Shown here: piece after piece, positions 48,385 to 60,060 of the stretch
How positions within the stretch are numbered: the stretch's first letter is position 1
Layout of the letters: each line of letters starts with the position of its first letter
Assembly: GCF_026914265.1 (NCBI RefSeq)
Contig: NC_069124.1
Coordinates: 89,866,628 to 89,930,627, forward strand
Origin: Mya arenaria
Lineage: Eukaryota; Mollusca; Bivalvia; Myida; Myidae
Length of the DNA: 64,000 nt
Direction of reading: 5' to 3'
Notes under the pieces: model-generated
The model's database searches: none
What the model was told of the DNA's origin: nothing
What the model saw: only the letters and a program-made list of their open reading frames with translations
Program-made: the position numbers and the translations under genes

Positions 48385-51300
48385 CAGTCTACAGGTCTTC
48401 TTGAAGCAGTTGATTGATAACAAGAACTCCGAAAGGCTCATAACATCTTAAGGACAAGCTATTGTTCAGGCTGCTTTGCCAAGAAGTGCTATTTGTCCTC
48501 TTCAGCTAGGTTTGGGAGTTCAGTTGCACCATCAGTATGGTTCAAGGTTTTTGATTGAAACTCTTAATAGTCTAGGGTTTTGTTCATCATATCAAGAGAT
48601 TCAGAGATTTGAAACTAGTGTTGCGATCTCCCAAGAGCATATCATACACAGACAGGACGATCAGTTTGTACAGTTCATTGGTGATAATGTTGATCACAAT
48701 ACTGGAACACTAGATGGTCATAATACGTTTCATGGCATGGGCATTGTCGCAACTGTAACCCCTAGAGATGATGTGTGTGTAGTTCCAAGAATACGTGCAA
48801 CAAGCGATGACCTCATCAAAATAGGCAAAATAAACATCCATTTCTACAAACAGAGTAGCAACGCTATGGAAATGATGGTGATCAAGACACTGACTGAAAT
48901 ATGTCCTGATACAGATAGAAGTGATACAGAATTAGAATTCTTGTTGAAGATAGCAAGGCCATTGAGACCAAGGACACCGGGTTGGTCAGGCGTAATGCAG
49001 AGTGTACAAACTGGTGTTTTTCCTGGACAATCTAAAGTGTTATTCCTGCCACCTGCCAATGATTGACATGAATCCTAGTGATCTCTCTTGTATATATTCT
49101 ACACTTAAGTTTGTTGCTAACCAGACAAGATCAATGCGTGTAACACCAGTAGTTACATTTGATCAGCCACTGTACTGGAAAGCCTTGAACATTGTTACAA
49201 ATGAGACGCATGATGATGACATAAAGAAAACTGTGGTTAGACTTGGCGCCTTTCACGCAGATATGAGTTTCTTAGGTTCAATAGGAAGACTAATGGAAAA
49301 CTCTGGACTTGCAGAACTACTAGCCACTGTTTATGCACCAAATACTGTAGGACACATGCTGAGTGGGAAAGCAGTTGGAAGGGCCATACGCGGACATTTT
49401 TTAGTTTGTGATGCTCTTGATCACCTCTTGATTTCAACGACACTTCCTCAGTTACAGAAGAATCAAATGAACGAAGAAAATGAAGACGGTAATACAGATG
49501 AAAACAACAACATCGGAAAAGAAATCTATTTAGACCAAGATAGTCATGATGTATTACCTACAAAATCACCGAGAGACAACGTGAAAGCTATGCTGGATGA
49601 TCTCTTGTCAAAGAAAATCTCAGTGCAGGACATCTGTGAAAATGAGCTTCTTGGAGACTTCAAACAGACATATGAAGTTTCTATACAAAACCTCCAAAAG
49701 TATAGGACAGCAAAGTTATTGCTCCAGTATATGAAAATGATCAATATCTTTAAGGATTTCATAGCTGCTGAACGAACGGGGAAATGGCAGGATCACCTCC
49801 AGTCACTGAAGAGAATGTTGCCGTATTTTGCAGCTGCCGGACACAATTTCTACCTTAAGTCCAGTCATGTATACCTTCAACAGATGATGACCCTCGGCAC
49901 CACACACCCTGAAGTTTATAAAGCTTTCTGTGAAGGACATCATGTAATTAGACGCAGTGATAGATTTTGGGCAGGCCTTTCAAGTGATCTAGTTATTGAA
50001 CAGGTACTCATGCGCAGTGTACATTCCGTTGGAGGTATGACTAGGGGTAGAGGAATGTCGGAATCACAAAGAGCCCAATGGCTGCTGTCTATGCCTGCGT
50101 GCGCTGAGGTAAATATTGCTATTTCACTGGTCAGAAATACGAACCAAGCGATCAGCACAAAGAGTCAACAAAAGCTAGAATTGATAGGGACATAAAAGAT
50201 CGTTCGATATTCCTTGATTTTCTGTAAGAAAGAAATCCGTTTGTGGAGCAAGATGCATTAAGAAACATCGAGACTGGCAGCATCGCGGATGTGAAGGTGA
50301 ATGTTGATTCCGCACAAACTGTTGGAGAAAAAGTACTTAGAGAAATGGAAACCAAGAACGTCTTGGAATTTTCTTTTAAGAGATCTAACCAGGCAGTGAC
50401 GCTTGGTTCCAAAATGTGCATACCCATCAGCTCTTTTTGATGCATCTGGACTGCTGAGGGAAGCACAAAAATCACAACTTGCTCATGCCATATGGGATAA
50501 GGGTAAATGTGGCACAGACAACATTCAAAGTGGAATTTCTACAGTCTTAGATGGAGGCTCACTTCTGCAAAGATTGCCTTGGGAAAATGGTGCTTCATAT
50601 AAGTCCATATGTAAACGATACACAAAGTTTGTGCGGGAAAATTACCGGGGTGCCCATGTGGTTTTTGATGGGTACAGAAGTGGACCGTCTACAAAGGACA
50701 CCACCCACGATAGAAGAACTAAAGGTCAGATTGGTGCAAGAGTTTGCTTTAATGCCAATACGCTATGTAAGACAAAAAAGGAGGTATTTCTGTCAAATCC
50801 AGAAAACAAACAGGATTTTATCGATATACTAGGACAGAATTTTACGGCAGAAGGATTTTCCGTGTATCACGCAGAAGGGGGATGCCGACCTCCTTATTGT
50901 CAAGACCGCCATCACACTTGCCGAACAATATGAAACGGTGGTTATTGGAGAAGACACATACCTATTAGTGCTGCTCTGTTACCATGCTAATATAGCCGAT
51001 AAAAACTTATATCTCAAATCTGATGTAGGAACAAAACAGAAGAAAATATGGGATATTAGTGCAACAAAGGAAGTATTAGGTGAAGAAACATCCCGACTTC
51101 TTCCAGTAATACACGGCTTCAGTGGTTGTGATACTGTTTTACGGATTTATGGCTTTGGGAAAGCAGTTGTTCTCAAAAAAGCTGTAAATGATAAAACGTT
51201 CATAGAAAATGCTGAAGTATTTCTGAATGAATGATCGCATATGGAAATAGAGGAAGCAGGAAACCGCATGTTAACGTGCCTCTTCAATGGTAATCAAAAT

Positions 51301-51703
51301 GAAAATTTGAATAAACTTAGGTATAATAAATTTGTGCAGAAAGTAAATACAGGTAGTTCAGTTGTACACGTTCAAAGTCTACCGCCTACACAGTCAGCTG
51401 CAAAATATCACAGTTTTAGAGCTTACACACAGATTCAGGTATGGATCGGCAAAGAAGGTGTACCATTGGAATGGGGCTGGTATCGAAGACAACAAATTTG
51501 TTCCAGTGAAATGTGATTTACCTGCGGCACCAGAAAGACTGCTGAAAATCTTTCGATGTAGCTGCAAAGGAAACTGTGACACCAGACGCTGTACTTGTCG
51601 GAGGCACGGGTTGATGTGCTCAATGGGCTGCGGTGAATGTAAAGGTGTCAGCTGGAGTAATTCTGGGACTATTGCAGACGACGAAGACGTGGGAAATGCA
51701 TAA
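48385..51703 (+). pseudogene. Frameshifted copy of a multicopy gene with PIN/FEN1-like and tesmin/TSO1 CXC domains
   Basis: Coding-like sequence continues for 3.3 kb but changes frame at least five times. Open pieces: about 48,385-49,066 (with a stop near 48,450), 49,002-50,195, 50,243-50,440, 50,403-50,933, 50,938-51,516 (stop at 51,232-51,234) and 51,362-51,703. Two breaks are explained locally: near 49,050 a repeated CCTGCCA, and near 50,880 a run of five G where four would keep the frame. The piece around 50,880-51,200 has acidic motifs in the order GDADLL, GEDTYLL, FSGCDT, like PIN/FEN1-superfamily metal sites; the second has Tyr where Asp is expected. The last piece has closely spaced cysteines (CSCKGNC, CTCRRHG, CSMGCGEC) typical of a tesmin/TSO1 CXC DNA-binding domain. 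From memory, such proteins occur in many copies in molluscs and cnidarians, which suggests a mobile origin; the element class is unknown. The 5' end is truncated. Confidence 0.75.
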
Positions 51704-52566
51704 AGCCGTCGATTTCTGAGTGATATGGAAATATGTGAATTACATATACATGTATAGGTTTTCTTTTGTTCTTATTGCCCTGATGTATTTTTGCTTAAGA
51801 TTGATATTTTGGAAAAGTTAAAATCTATGTCTGAATCTTAGACTGGTCTTATACTGCTGCATCCCATTGAACATAATTATATGATATCCACATTAAGAAG
51901 AATGAAATTTGTTCATTTTGCTACTATTTAAATCTATGTTGTTTCATTCAATGTAAGCAAATAATATCACGTGACATGTCCATGGTAATACAATTAAACA
52001 TATGTCTATGATAGTGTAACATAGTGGAATGTAACCTTACCATTTGCTGTGATGTAACCTTTTTCACATTCTATTGACAGGAATATGATTTAATACATTT
52101 GGTTCTTGTTTATAATGCCGCTTTTTCATTAATAACGGAAAGGAAATATTAGCTTTGATAACCTATTTGTTTCTAACACAATTGTAAAATCTATGGGTGG
52201 AGAAATGACATTCAGTGTATTGTTTGATAGTTAAATTGACTATTTTTGACATAAATTTCAGCTTTAAAATCATTGTGTACTGTTATTTTGTTGTGTCGTT
52301 ATTAAAATGAATAGTGAGATATATCACTCTTGTAATAAGGTTGAATGCACTTAACGTATGCGTCAACTGAAACTGAATGTTTTCTCCCTACAACTCAGTG
52401 TTGTAGACGATTGTTAATTCTATTTAAAGAAGTAATATCACACTCATTAAGCACTGATATACCTAGTCAGTATAATGGTAATTGAAATCGTAGATGAAAT
52501 ATGTATTTACAATTAGTAAATTGGTGAAAAGAAATAAAATGTAAAATTATTGTAAAAAAATATTGT
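51704..52566 (+). other. Possible 3' UTR of the CXC pseudogene, ending in AATAAA and an A-run
   Basis: No ORF. AATAAA at 52,533-52,538 is followed about 16 bp later by an A7 run (near 52,554). This could be the 3' end of a retroposed copy, but the A-run is short and no target duplication was found. Confidence 0.3.
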
Positions 52567-53066
52567 TTTATTTGCATTTTAATATAGTAGAATGTAACCT
52601 CAGAAATGTCCGTGTTCCGCAACTAGTTTTGATGGGGATTTTTATCACGATGTCTATACATATTGTTTAACATCATGACACTTTCGTTTTTTTTCTGAAG
52701 GAATTTGTTTGAGGTTGGCTGGGTATTAAAGCTAAAATGACTGGCCTATGAGCGAGTAACTTTAAATTAATCTAAATACATTGCAACAGACGTACACAAC
52801 ACAAACACTCTTAAATATCTCTAATACCGATTATATACTTAATATAAATCTGATTTTTTAATACGGTAATTTGTTAACATCATATATTTTCTATATTTCA
52901 TTGAGCCTCTACATAGCATTGTCTTCATTATCTTCCTAACTATTTGAGAGAATAAACGTGTTGACGGACTTGTATGGCAAACAAAGCTGATCTGATATTT
53001 TTGGTTAAATACGTGATATGGCGAAAACTAGGGAACTACTTAACAATAAAGTACAAATAAACATGT

Positions 53067-53453
53067 TCATGTGCTGTCCATGTTGTTTCTTTGAATGCCC
53101 TTTATCTTGCCATCAATGTTTGTGAAGTATTTGAGCTTTATCAATGTGTTCTTGGCCAATGCGAAATCGCCGTTTCGGAAGGCCTCGGCCACGACCTGTA
53201 CACAGTCGTCCATCTTGGCATTGTTGGCCTCCTGTATCTGCTGAAGGACGGGCGGGTTGGACGCCACGTCAATGATGTCTTCGTTCGTCTCCATGATCTC
53301 CATGAGGAAGGCGGGGTTCACGGCTTCCTCGACCTCCTCCAGGGGCACCCCGCGCAACTCAAGCAGGTAGAACCCCCGGGTGAGCGGCTTCAGCAGTGCC
53401 TCATACGCCTTATTGATGAACGATGACTGGCCCGCCGCCAACTCCTGCTCCTC
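53067..53453 (-). CDS. HSCB: HSCB, iron-sulfur cluster co-chaperone, terminal exon
   Basis: The last exon runs from 53,453 (after acceptor TTTCAG) to TGA at 53,069-53,067, 128 residues. It begins EEQEL and contains the hallmark NKAYEALLKPLTRGFYLLEL, then a helical EFLMEIME-type block (here AFLMEIMETNEDI), and LKYFTNIDGKIK near the end. This is the C-terminal HscB oligomerisation domain, which binds the scaffold ISCU; the full protein also has an N-terminal J-domain with an HPD motif that recruits mitochondrial HSPA9 for Fe-S cluster transfer. The domain is complete and undamaged. The upstream exons should lie above 53,453 but neither an HPD-containing exon nor a zinc-binding exon was seen to 64,000, so the intron is longer than 10 kb or the exons are too diverged or small to recognise. 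Confidence 0.88.
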   Translation of the reverse strand, partial: EEQELAAGQSSFINKAYEALLKPLTRGFYLLELRGVPLEEVEEAVNPAFLMEIMETNEDIIDVASNPPVLQQIQEANNAKMDDCVQVVAEAFRNGDFALAKNTLIKLKYFTNIDGKIKGIQRNNMDST

Positions 53454-55688
53454 CTGAAAGTAAACAAAAGTAGTGGTTATACAAACATGTACAACAATTA
53501 TAGATTATTACGAGGAGCGTTTTCCTAGTTGTAGCAACATAGCTGCAAAATCACGGTTACCTCGTCCACATACTTGTATAACACAGCACTTTAAGGGTTT
53601 TTATTTCTATAAGACTATCCAAATGTTCACATTTTCTTATTGTCTATTCATACCCATTGCAAATTATTTTATTATAATATTCCCTTTAAATCTTCCATAA
53701 TATTTCTGGAACAACTTATTCCATCTTCGAAATGAAAGGTAAGTCAGTGGATTGTGATAAATTTTTGTCACGTTTCGTATCCATTTAGTATACTGTAAAC
53801 ATTATTACATAATGTATTATGACATCTAAAAGCCTGTTTTTATCTGCTTATGTACAAGTCACCAATGACGCCCCATGTACGGCACATCTTTAGGGTTTGG
53901 ATAAAGGTTTCTAACTTGGTATAGAACACAATCAGGTATGATTTCTCTTTCAGTACGTTGGCTGTTCGCTTCGTGCATTGCCTTTTATTTCCTTTGCAAA
54001 TAAGCTGGTAGACACCACAGTCCCCTTCTGTCGATCATTGTTCAGTATGTTTCGGTATAGACGTTTCCTGGTTTACCACCACAGAGCCAAGATTGTGGAT
54101 TTGAAGCAATACAGTGTATAACAACACGTTCACAGCCCTCTGCCTCGCTTGTCTTTAATTGAATTTGATGTGTGTTCAGTTGTTTCGTTTTGGTTTCTTG
54201 TTTGACTGTTAACAAATGTATGTGTATTCCCTTGTTTGTTTTTTTGTAAACCAAAAAAGTTGTCTTCACTCTTCACAGAATTGATTTGTATATTAATATC
54301 CCATTCATGGAAATTAAATATTCCTTCTATAATTTATTTCTGCTCAAAAGTCATTCGAATAATATATGTTTTAATGTTACTGCCTTCAATATCCATGCTT
54401 ATTTTATAATCAAGTTTCCCTCCAAACTTACGGCCCAAATCTACCATGATTGTATCTCACCACAACAAAATGTTTGTATACAGAAATGCCACACCAAGTC
54501 TGACATGTGCTATCATCCCCGCATTATTATTCTTGCAATTATGACTGAGAATTTTCCAACTGTCCCAGTATCACCAGAATCTGCGCTCAGATTAAGTTTG
54601 TTATTGAAGATTAAATAATACATAGTTTGTGCAAAACAATGGATAATCCCTTAGAACAAGGTTAAAAACGCATCCGTGATGAAATAAAACATCAATCTCG
54701 AACGTTTGCTCTAAAGAAGCCCGAAACGAATCAAACAAGAAGCAGAAGCAAGCTCAACAAAGGGGTCGTCTTGAGTTTTATTTCAAGACTGAAAATAAGA
54801 AAACAAAATTATTTAACAAAATGTATCGACTAAAGTTATTCCCAAGCGAAGGAAAACTGAATAAAGTTGTTAAAGTTGTTAAATACAGTGTTTGGCTGTT
54901 TTATAATGAAAATATTGTTACCCGGGAGCACTACAAGAGGAAATAGCAGTGGCAAGTGATGCCTTGCCTGATGATGAAGTGGCCTAAGGAATAATTATCT
55001 CTGGAGGAAAAATGCAGTTTTCATTGATGTTCTTTGCAAAGGAAAAGCTACACATAAGGTTTTGGACAAACAAACAATATCAAAGAAAGATGATGACCAA
55101 TGCTCTCAAAGACATGAGCTCAAATGTGTAAAGCGCATTCGTCAAGTTTAAGATGAACAGTTGCCCATGACAACAATAGCCACATTACAAAATATGTGCG
55201 TGAAAAAAAGAAATCTAACCATGCTATATACACCTGGTACATGAAAAAATCAGTTTCCCAAAATGCATAACCCATTTTTACTGGCTTCAGACAAAACCAC
55301 GGCAAACTTTGCATGAAGAACAATCGGACAAAACCGCTGCTTTAAGAACACATATTTACTATGAAAAATAATGAAAACAGTGTTGAAAAACTTCGAGCAA
55401 ACATAATAAATTTTGTGGCGTATTTTCAAGTTCACCATGACAATTGCTTGTCAACATCACGCTGCAAAACGGATGCGAACTATGAATGTTCCAAACTCCT
55501 GCTGAAAAGTGCATGACAGTGCTTTGAAATATTGACCACAAAATGTGTGTGAAGGTCACTGCAAGCTTTGAACTACCGACGTCCAATTCAATAAGTATCA
55601 ATCCGTAGTTAGGTGAACTTTTCTAATTGTGTTTCATTGTCGTCACTTTTTTGATTTTCTTTTACAACTTTAAAAGTGATGAGGTTAT
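53454..55688. other. Stretch with weak decayed coding-like sequence
   Basis: Either HSCB intron or intergenic. On the plus strand about 54,700-55,600 reads as short polar peptides broken by many stops in a way that suggests an old mobile-element ORF. No motif was strong enough to name it. Confidence 0.3.
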
Positions 55689-55774
55689 CAATTCGAGGGG
55701 TGAAAGCGAAAAGGTTCTAAGTGACATTAAATAAAGAAGCAGATAGAACCTTTTCGCTTTCACCCCTCGAATTG
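55689..55774. repeat. Perfect 31-bp inverted repeat with 24-bp loop
   Basis: The arm at 55,689-55,719 (CAATTCGAGGGGTGAAAGCG then AAAAGGTTCTA) is the exact reverse complement of 55,744-55,774. There is no mismatch in 31 bp, whereas every other hairpin in the window is imperfect. It could be a tiny foldback element, the fused ends of a deleted transposon, or a transcribed hairpin. Confidence 0.95.
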
Positions 55775-55947
55775 TTCATAACAAGACGTCCATCATTAAG
55801 TTGTTGTTCATTATGTTTATAGAATGATATACGCTTGAGAGCCTTTTTAGTTGAAAAAGTCCCAATGTTAATGCCTTGACCAACTCAATCTGTTTAAAGT
55901 CAACACGGCTACTGAACGCCAGCTCCACCACTTATCAGTAGTGCAAA

Positions 55948-57035
55948 CAGGGTTCCCGCTTGCGATCGCCATTGTCGCCATTTGCGACAAAATCGCAAAA
56001 GTGGCGACAACTTTTCAAATTTGGCGAATTTATGGCGACAACGATTTTTTTCTAAAATATTTTCTTAAAATGACGTAATTGGTGACCATGCGGCCTGCAT
56101 GATAATCGATTCTGTCACTGTCATAAATCAAGCGCATCTGCTGGTGCGACAACAAAAATTAATCCGATAATTAGGGCAAGCAGTCACGGCCCAGTCAACA
56201 CCTCGCTAATTATTGCAGAATTTTATTGCTTTCACGGATAAACAATAACATCCTTTAACTGTTATGTCTCTTATTAGCAAACAATTTTAATATTTAGCTC
56301 AACAGCCTTGTTGTTGCGTAATTATCGTGTTAGTTTTAAATATGCAAATCATAGAATTTTATGTTGTCGGAAAGTCACGTGATATGCAAATTTCGTAATG
56401 ACGTTTACGCGCTAAAATAGACTTGCTTTCGGTTTTGTCGCAATTTGTAATTGCTATAAATGCAGCATTCTAAGAGTTCAAAAAGTGTCAAAAAGATTAA
56501 CAGAAATCAAATAAATAGGATTAAACCCCATTTGATAAGGCTTCTAATATGTTGACTGGAGTAAAGAGTAGGTAGACAAATTTCTATTAGGAAAGTTATG
56601 GCCCTAGTTTGACAATGTATATTTCTTTGAGTTTCCATTTATTTTAAATTTATCTCATAATTTCACAAATGTATTCTTTTATTGTATGCAGGCATTAGAC
56701 TGAAATCAACATACTGATGTTTATGTCACATTTTTTGCAATATTTTTTTATTTATATACTAGTCCATATACAATGAATTTTGTCAACAGAATAACAATTT
56801 GCTATTAATATCTTGTGCTTCATGTACAACAAAATGTTATGTTTTTGCACGACAATGTGCTAATTAAATGCAATTTAAGGCTCTTAAAATTCTTAAACCC
56901 CATGAGGTTCAGGGGGCATCGCCCCCTTGGCCCCCACAAGGGCGCTGCCCTGGACCCGTAAGGGGGCCTATCGCGGCCCCCTTAACCCTCCGCGATAAAG
57001 TGGCGACAACTTTTTAGAACCCAGGGGGAACCCTG
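55948..57035. mobile_element. 1,088-bp non-autonomous DNA element, CAGGGTTCCC termini, 5-bp target duplication
   Basis: It starts CAGGGTTCCC and ends GGGAACCCTG, and GCAAA stands directly outside both ends (55,943-55,947 and 57,036-57,040). Subterminal parts carry inverted GGCGACA/TGTCGCC-type motifs (GTGGCGACAACTTTT occurs near both ends in the same orientation). The right part has a GC-rich segment of short inverted C5/G5 blocks (56,910-57,000). No ORF longer than chance. Termini resemble hAT elements, but hAT duplications are normally 8 bp, so the superfamily is open. A shortened relative lies at 31,294-31,389. Confidence 0.8.
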
Positions 57036-57145
57036 GCAAAGAATACGAGTTGTCGTCACTTCCGTAGTGCAGCTATGCCTTGTGTTTACTTCTGCACACG
57101 TCAGTATGATTTATATTTTATTCGATTATTATCAATGGACACACT

Positions 57146-57260
57146 TAGAAAATCGGAGAATGTGGTACCGTGTAAGAACACTTACTGCAGGTTATAATTA
57201 GCAACGATTTCGTTTCAATATTGAGCAAACTGTGGCGCCAGGAGCTTTCCTCCCGAATCA
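57146..57260 (+). repeat. Dispersed-repeat segment, possible LTR tail and primer-binding site
   Basis: 57,146-57,215 matches 9,222-9,300 (GAATGTGGTACCGTGTAA core). About 20 bp further, TGGCGCCAGGAGC begins with the TGG usual for a tRNA primer-binding site, some 360 bp before the Ty3/gypsy protease motif. This may be the end of a decayed 5' LTR, but no matching 3' copy was found. Confidence 0.3.
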
Positions 57261-57589
57261 TACTTGCGCACATTTTGAGATAGCTAGCATTTCAAGTACA
57301 CTTCGTTGTTTACACACCCCGTAAGAATATTCTGGCGCACGTATATATAACTGTTATGTATATAACTTACGCCGGAACATAGTCACAAAACAATGAGCCC
57401 TTCTTAAAAAGGAAATATGCGCATATTTATAAAATTAGTGGCGTTTTTGTACTTCAAATTACTAATTTGGAAGTTATGGCAAATTTTTAAAGAATAATAT
57501 ACTTTCAAACTTCCTTTAACGGAGGCTCTCCACAAAACATTCAGCAAGTCAAAATTAAAGAGACTAATCCGATCAATATAAAGATAATA

Positions 57590-59380
57590 TTCAGCTGGAC
57601 TCCTGGACTCCGGTGCTTCAGCAACGATACTTAATCGGAAGACCTGGGAAAGGTTAAAAAATCTTCATCTCTTGGGAAAACTAAGGCAAAGCTGAAAACA
57701 TACTCTGGAGAGTATTTAACAGTCCTTGGGAAATGCAACACCAGCGTGGAATACGAGGACAGGAACGTTGTATTGTCGATCATTGTGGTGAATAATGATG
57801 GGCCATTTCCTTCGAAGAAACTCGATGAAAAAAAATATAAAGCTTTAACTGGTGAGAAATGTTCTTTGAGTCAGTTGGGCAACATATGAAAATATTGTGA
57901 ATGTGATTTTGAGCATACACGAAGCGTGTTCAATGAAGGATTAAGATAAAATAACTGGCGTGAAGGCATAAATCTACAGTGACGTGTGTGCCAAACCAAA
58001 GTACTTTTAATCACCTCCAGTACCGTATGCTATTAAAGAATGCATTGAGATAGATTTAGAAATTGGAAGTTTACAAAACGAAGGAAAATAACCGCTGTAG
58101 AGTTTTCGGAATGGACTCTACCGATTGTCAAAGGTGATAATTCAATCAGGATATGTGGTGATTATAGAGTGACAATGAAACCGTGTTCAAAGTTGGACAA
58201 CAATCCCAAAATTACATACTTGTATGTTAAGCTAAGGGTCGGGAAAGAGTTCCCAAAAAATGGACATGTCACAAGCGTACTGGAATGCCAAATTTTGTCA
58301 AGTCTAGTCCAGGAATGTTTCAACGTACCATGAAAGAAATGCTACAGGGAGGACGACATTTTAAATAGTCACAGGACGTACACGCAAGTATATTTGCAAA
58401 ATCTGGAATGTGTGCTAGAAAGGTTAGAGGCATGTAGTTCTGACTTCCATAACTTTAATGTTGATATTTATTTTTTTGATGTTTACAACGCATTAAACAC
58501 ATCCAAAAAGGTAATATATAACGTGTTCGCTGAAGTTCTTTAGCTAAGAGGCATGGTGTTAGGCTGATCCGAAACAAGTGTGTCTTCTTAGCCAACGAGG
58601 TTATCCATCTGAGACCCAAGCTCACGGAAAAGGGAGTTGCACCAATACCAGCATAGGTGAAGACTATACAGGAAATAAGAGCTCCTTGCAGCAATATACA
58701 GCTACCGCGGTATTTGGGTATTATTAACTTTTATCATATGTTTCTCCAGAATATATCAACGATTTTGACACCATTACATGCGTTACTTGTGAAAGGGAAG
58801 CATGGCATCTGGACGGGGACCAGGTCCATACATGTGGAAATGTTTTTGGCCTTAATCAATTCTCGTGCAAAGTGGATCAAAGTATTTGATACGTATAAAG
58901 TGACGTCAGCAGTGACAATTGAACTATTGCTACATTAGGATATTTGCTACATGTACTATGCCAGCAACTGGTCACAGACAATGGCAATGCATTCGCTAGT
59001 TTTAAATTTGGCGAGTTCAAGGAAAAGAATGGCATAACGCACATTTGAGTTAAGAGTTACCACGCATGGCATCGAGCATGGGCCTATTCTGCAAAAACAA
59101 ACACAATTGGTGTCTCCGGCTTTATGGAAGGTTTAGGTCAGATTTAGTGATACAAAATTTCACTGAAAAAGTTCAAAATAAACAAGCAAAAATGAAAACC
59201 TTTCGCGATGCACATGCAAAAGACAGAATCTTTCTAACAGGAGAAAATGTGTTTGAGTTGGAAAGTGTTTTAAAGTCATGGACACAGCGGACAGTCATTA
59301 CTGAAACTTGCCCAGTTTCATATGGAATTGAAGTAAATGATGGTCGATTGTTGAAAAAACAACATGTGTATCGTGTGTAA
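57590..59380 (+). mobile_element. Ty3/gypsy retrotransposon pol remnant
   Basis: Decayed pieces appear in the canonical order protease, reverse transcriptase, integrase, in several frames with many stops. The protease active-site motif DSGAS is near 57,605. An RT segment (58,110-58,210) has the ATPIV-like WTLPIVKG and RICGDYR motifs. A later segment (58,550-58,790) has KCVFLANEV, KGVAP and the YLGIINFY and LTPLHALL stretches seen before RNase H in gypsy elements. An integrase core remnant VTDNGNAF is near 58,975, and an integrase C-terminal part (59,160-59,370) has HAKDR, TGENVF, GPVSY-like CPVSYG and VNDGRLLKK. The RT catalytic YxDD was not found intact. It is non-functional. Confidence 0.88.
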
Positions 59381-59427
59381 ACCGTCACTGTGTTGTCACA
59401 ACAGACGAGCCTAAGATTTGGATGCTG

Positions 59428-60060
59428 TTATACCCCCCCCCCCATTCCAAATCCAGCTACGCTCGTGCAACAACAGAATAAGTCATAGATAATTGATCTA
59501 TTACTTTCATTTTATCTTCTGCCTTCATAGAATTAAATGCTCAAGACTGTCAAATATTTCTGTTGTTTTGTTTAAAACCCATACTGAGATTATAAAAACA
59601 TACACACATGTATAACATATATGGCAGTTAAAACCTAATATTACTTCAATCATATCAATGATACCACTTGTTTGCTCATTTCCCTAAAATTTCTTTCACA
59701 CCACCAGGATTTCCTGAAGGGTTGTCAGGAATGAATAATGGGGTGGGTTTTTGGAGGGATGTCCCATCCCTGCATTCTAATCTAAAGTATTCTGTCTTGT
59801 AGTCCAATTATATAAAAAAAATATTTCATATGTTTTTGTTTGCCTTGAAGTTTTTTTAATAAACAATTTCATGAACAATTTTACATAGTGGTGACAAATT
59901 ATATTTTATTGACACCAGTGATGTACCAACTGAAATGTGTAAAACGCGGACTCCATAGAGTCTGATGTCATTGTACATAAAAAGCAGGGATCATGTGAAT
60001 AAAGCGATCATACTCAATTAATTATTAAATGCAATAAAGGAATATATCGAACACTCATTC
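59428..60060 (+). mobile_element. Possible 3' LTR region of the gypsy remnant
   Basis: The sequence after the integrase remnant starts TGTTATACCCCC. It later contains a TATA-like ACATAAAAAGCAGGG (59,976) followed by GTGAATAAAGC (59,995), the TATA then AATAAA order common in gypsy LTRs. No matching 5' LTR could be aligned, so boundaries are tentative. Confidence 0.3.

Noticed and set aside
54042..54269. 75-codon minus-strand ORF as an upstream HSCB exon
   Set aside because: No HPD or J-domain pattern, and no acceptor/donor pair in the phase needed to join 53,453.
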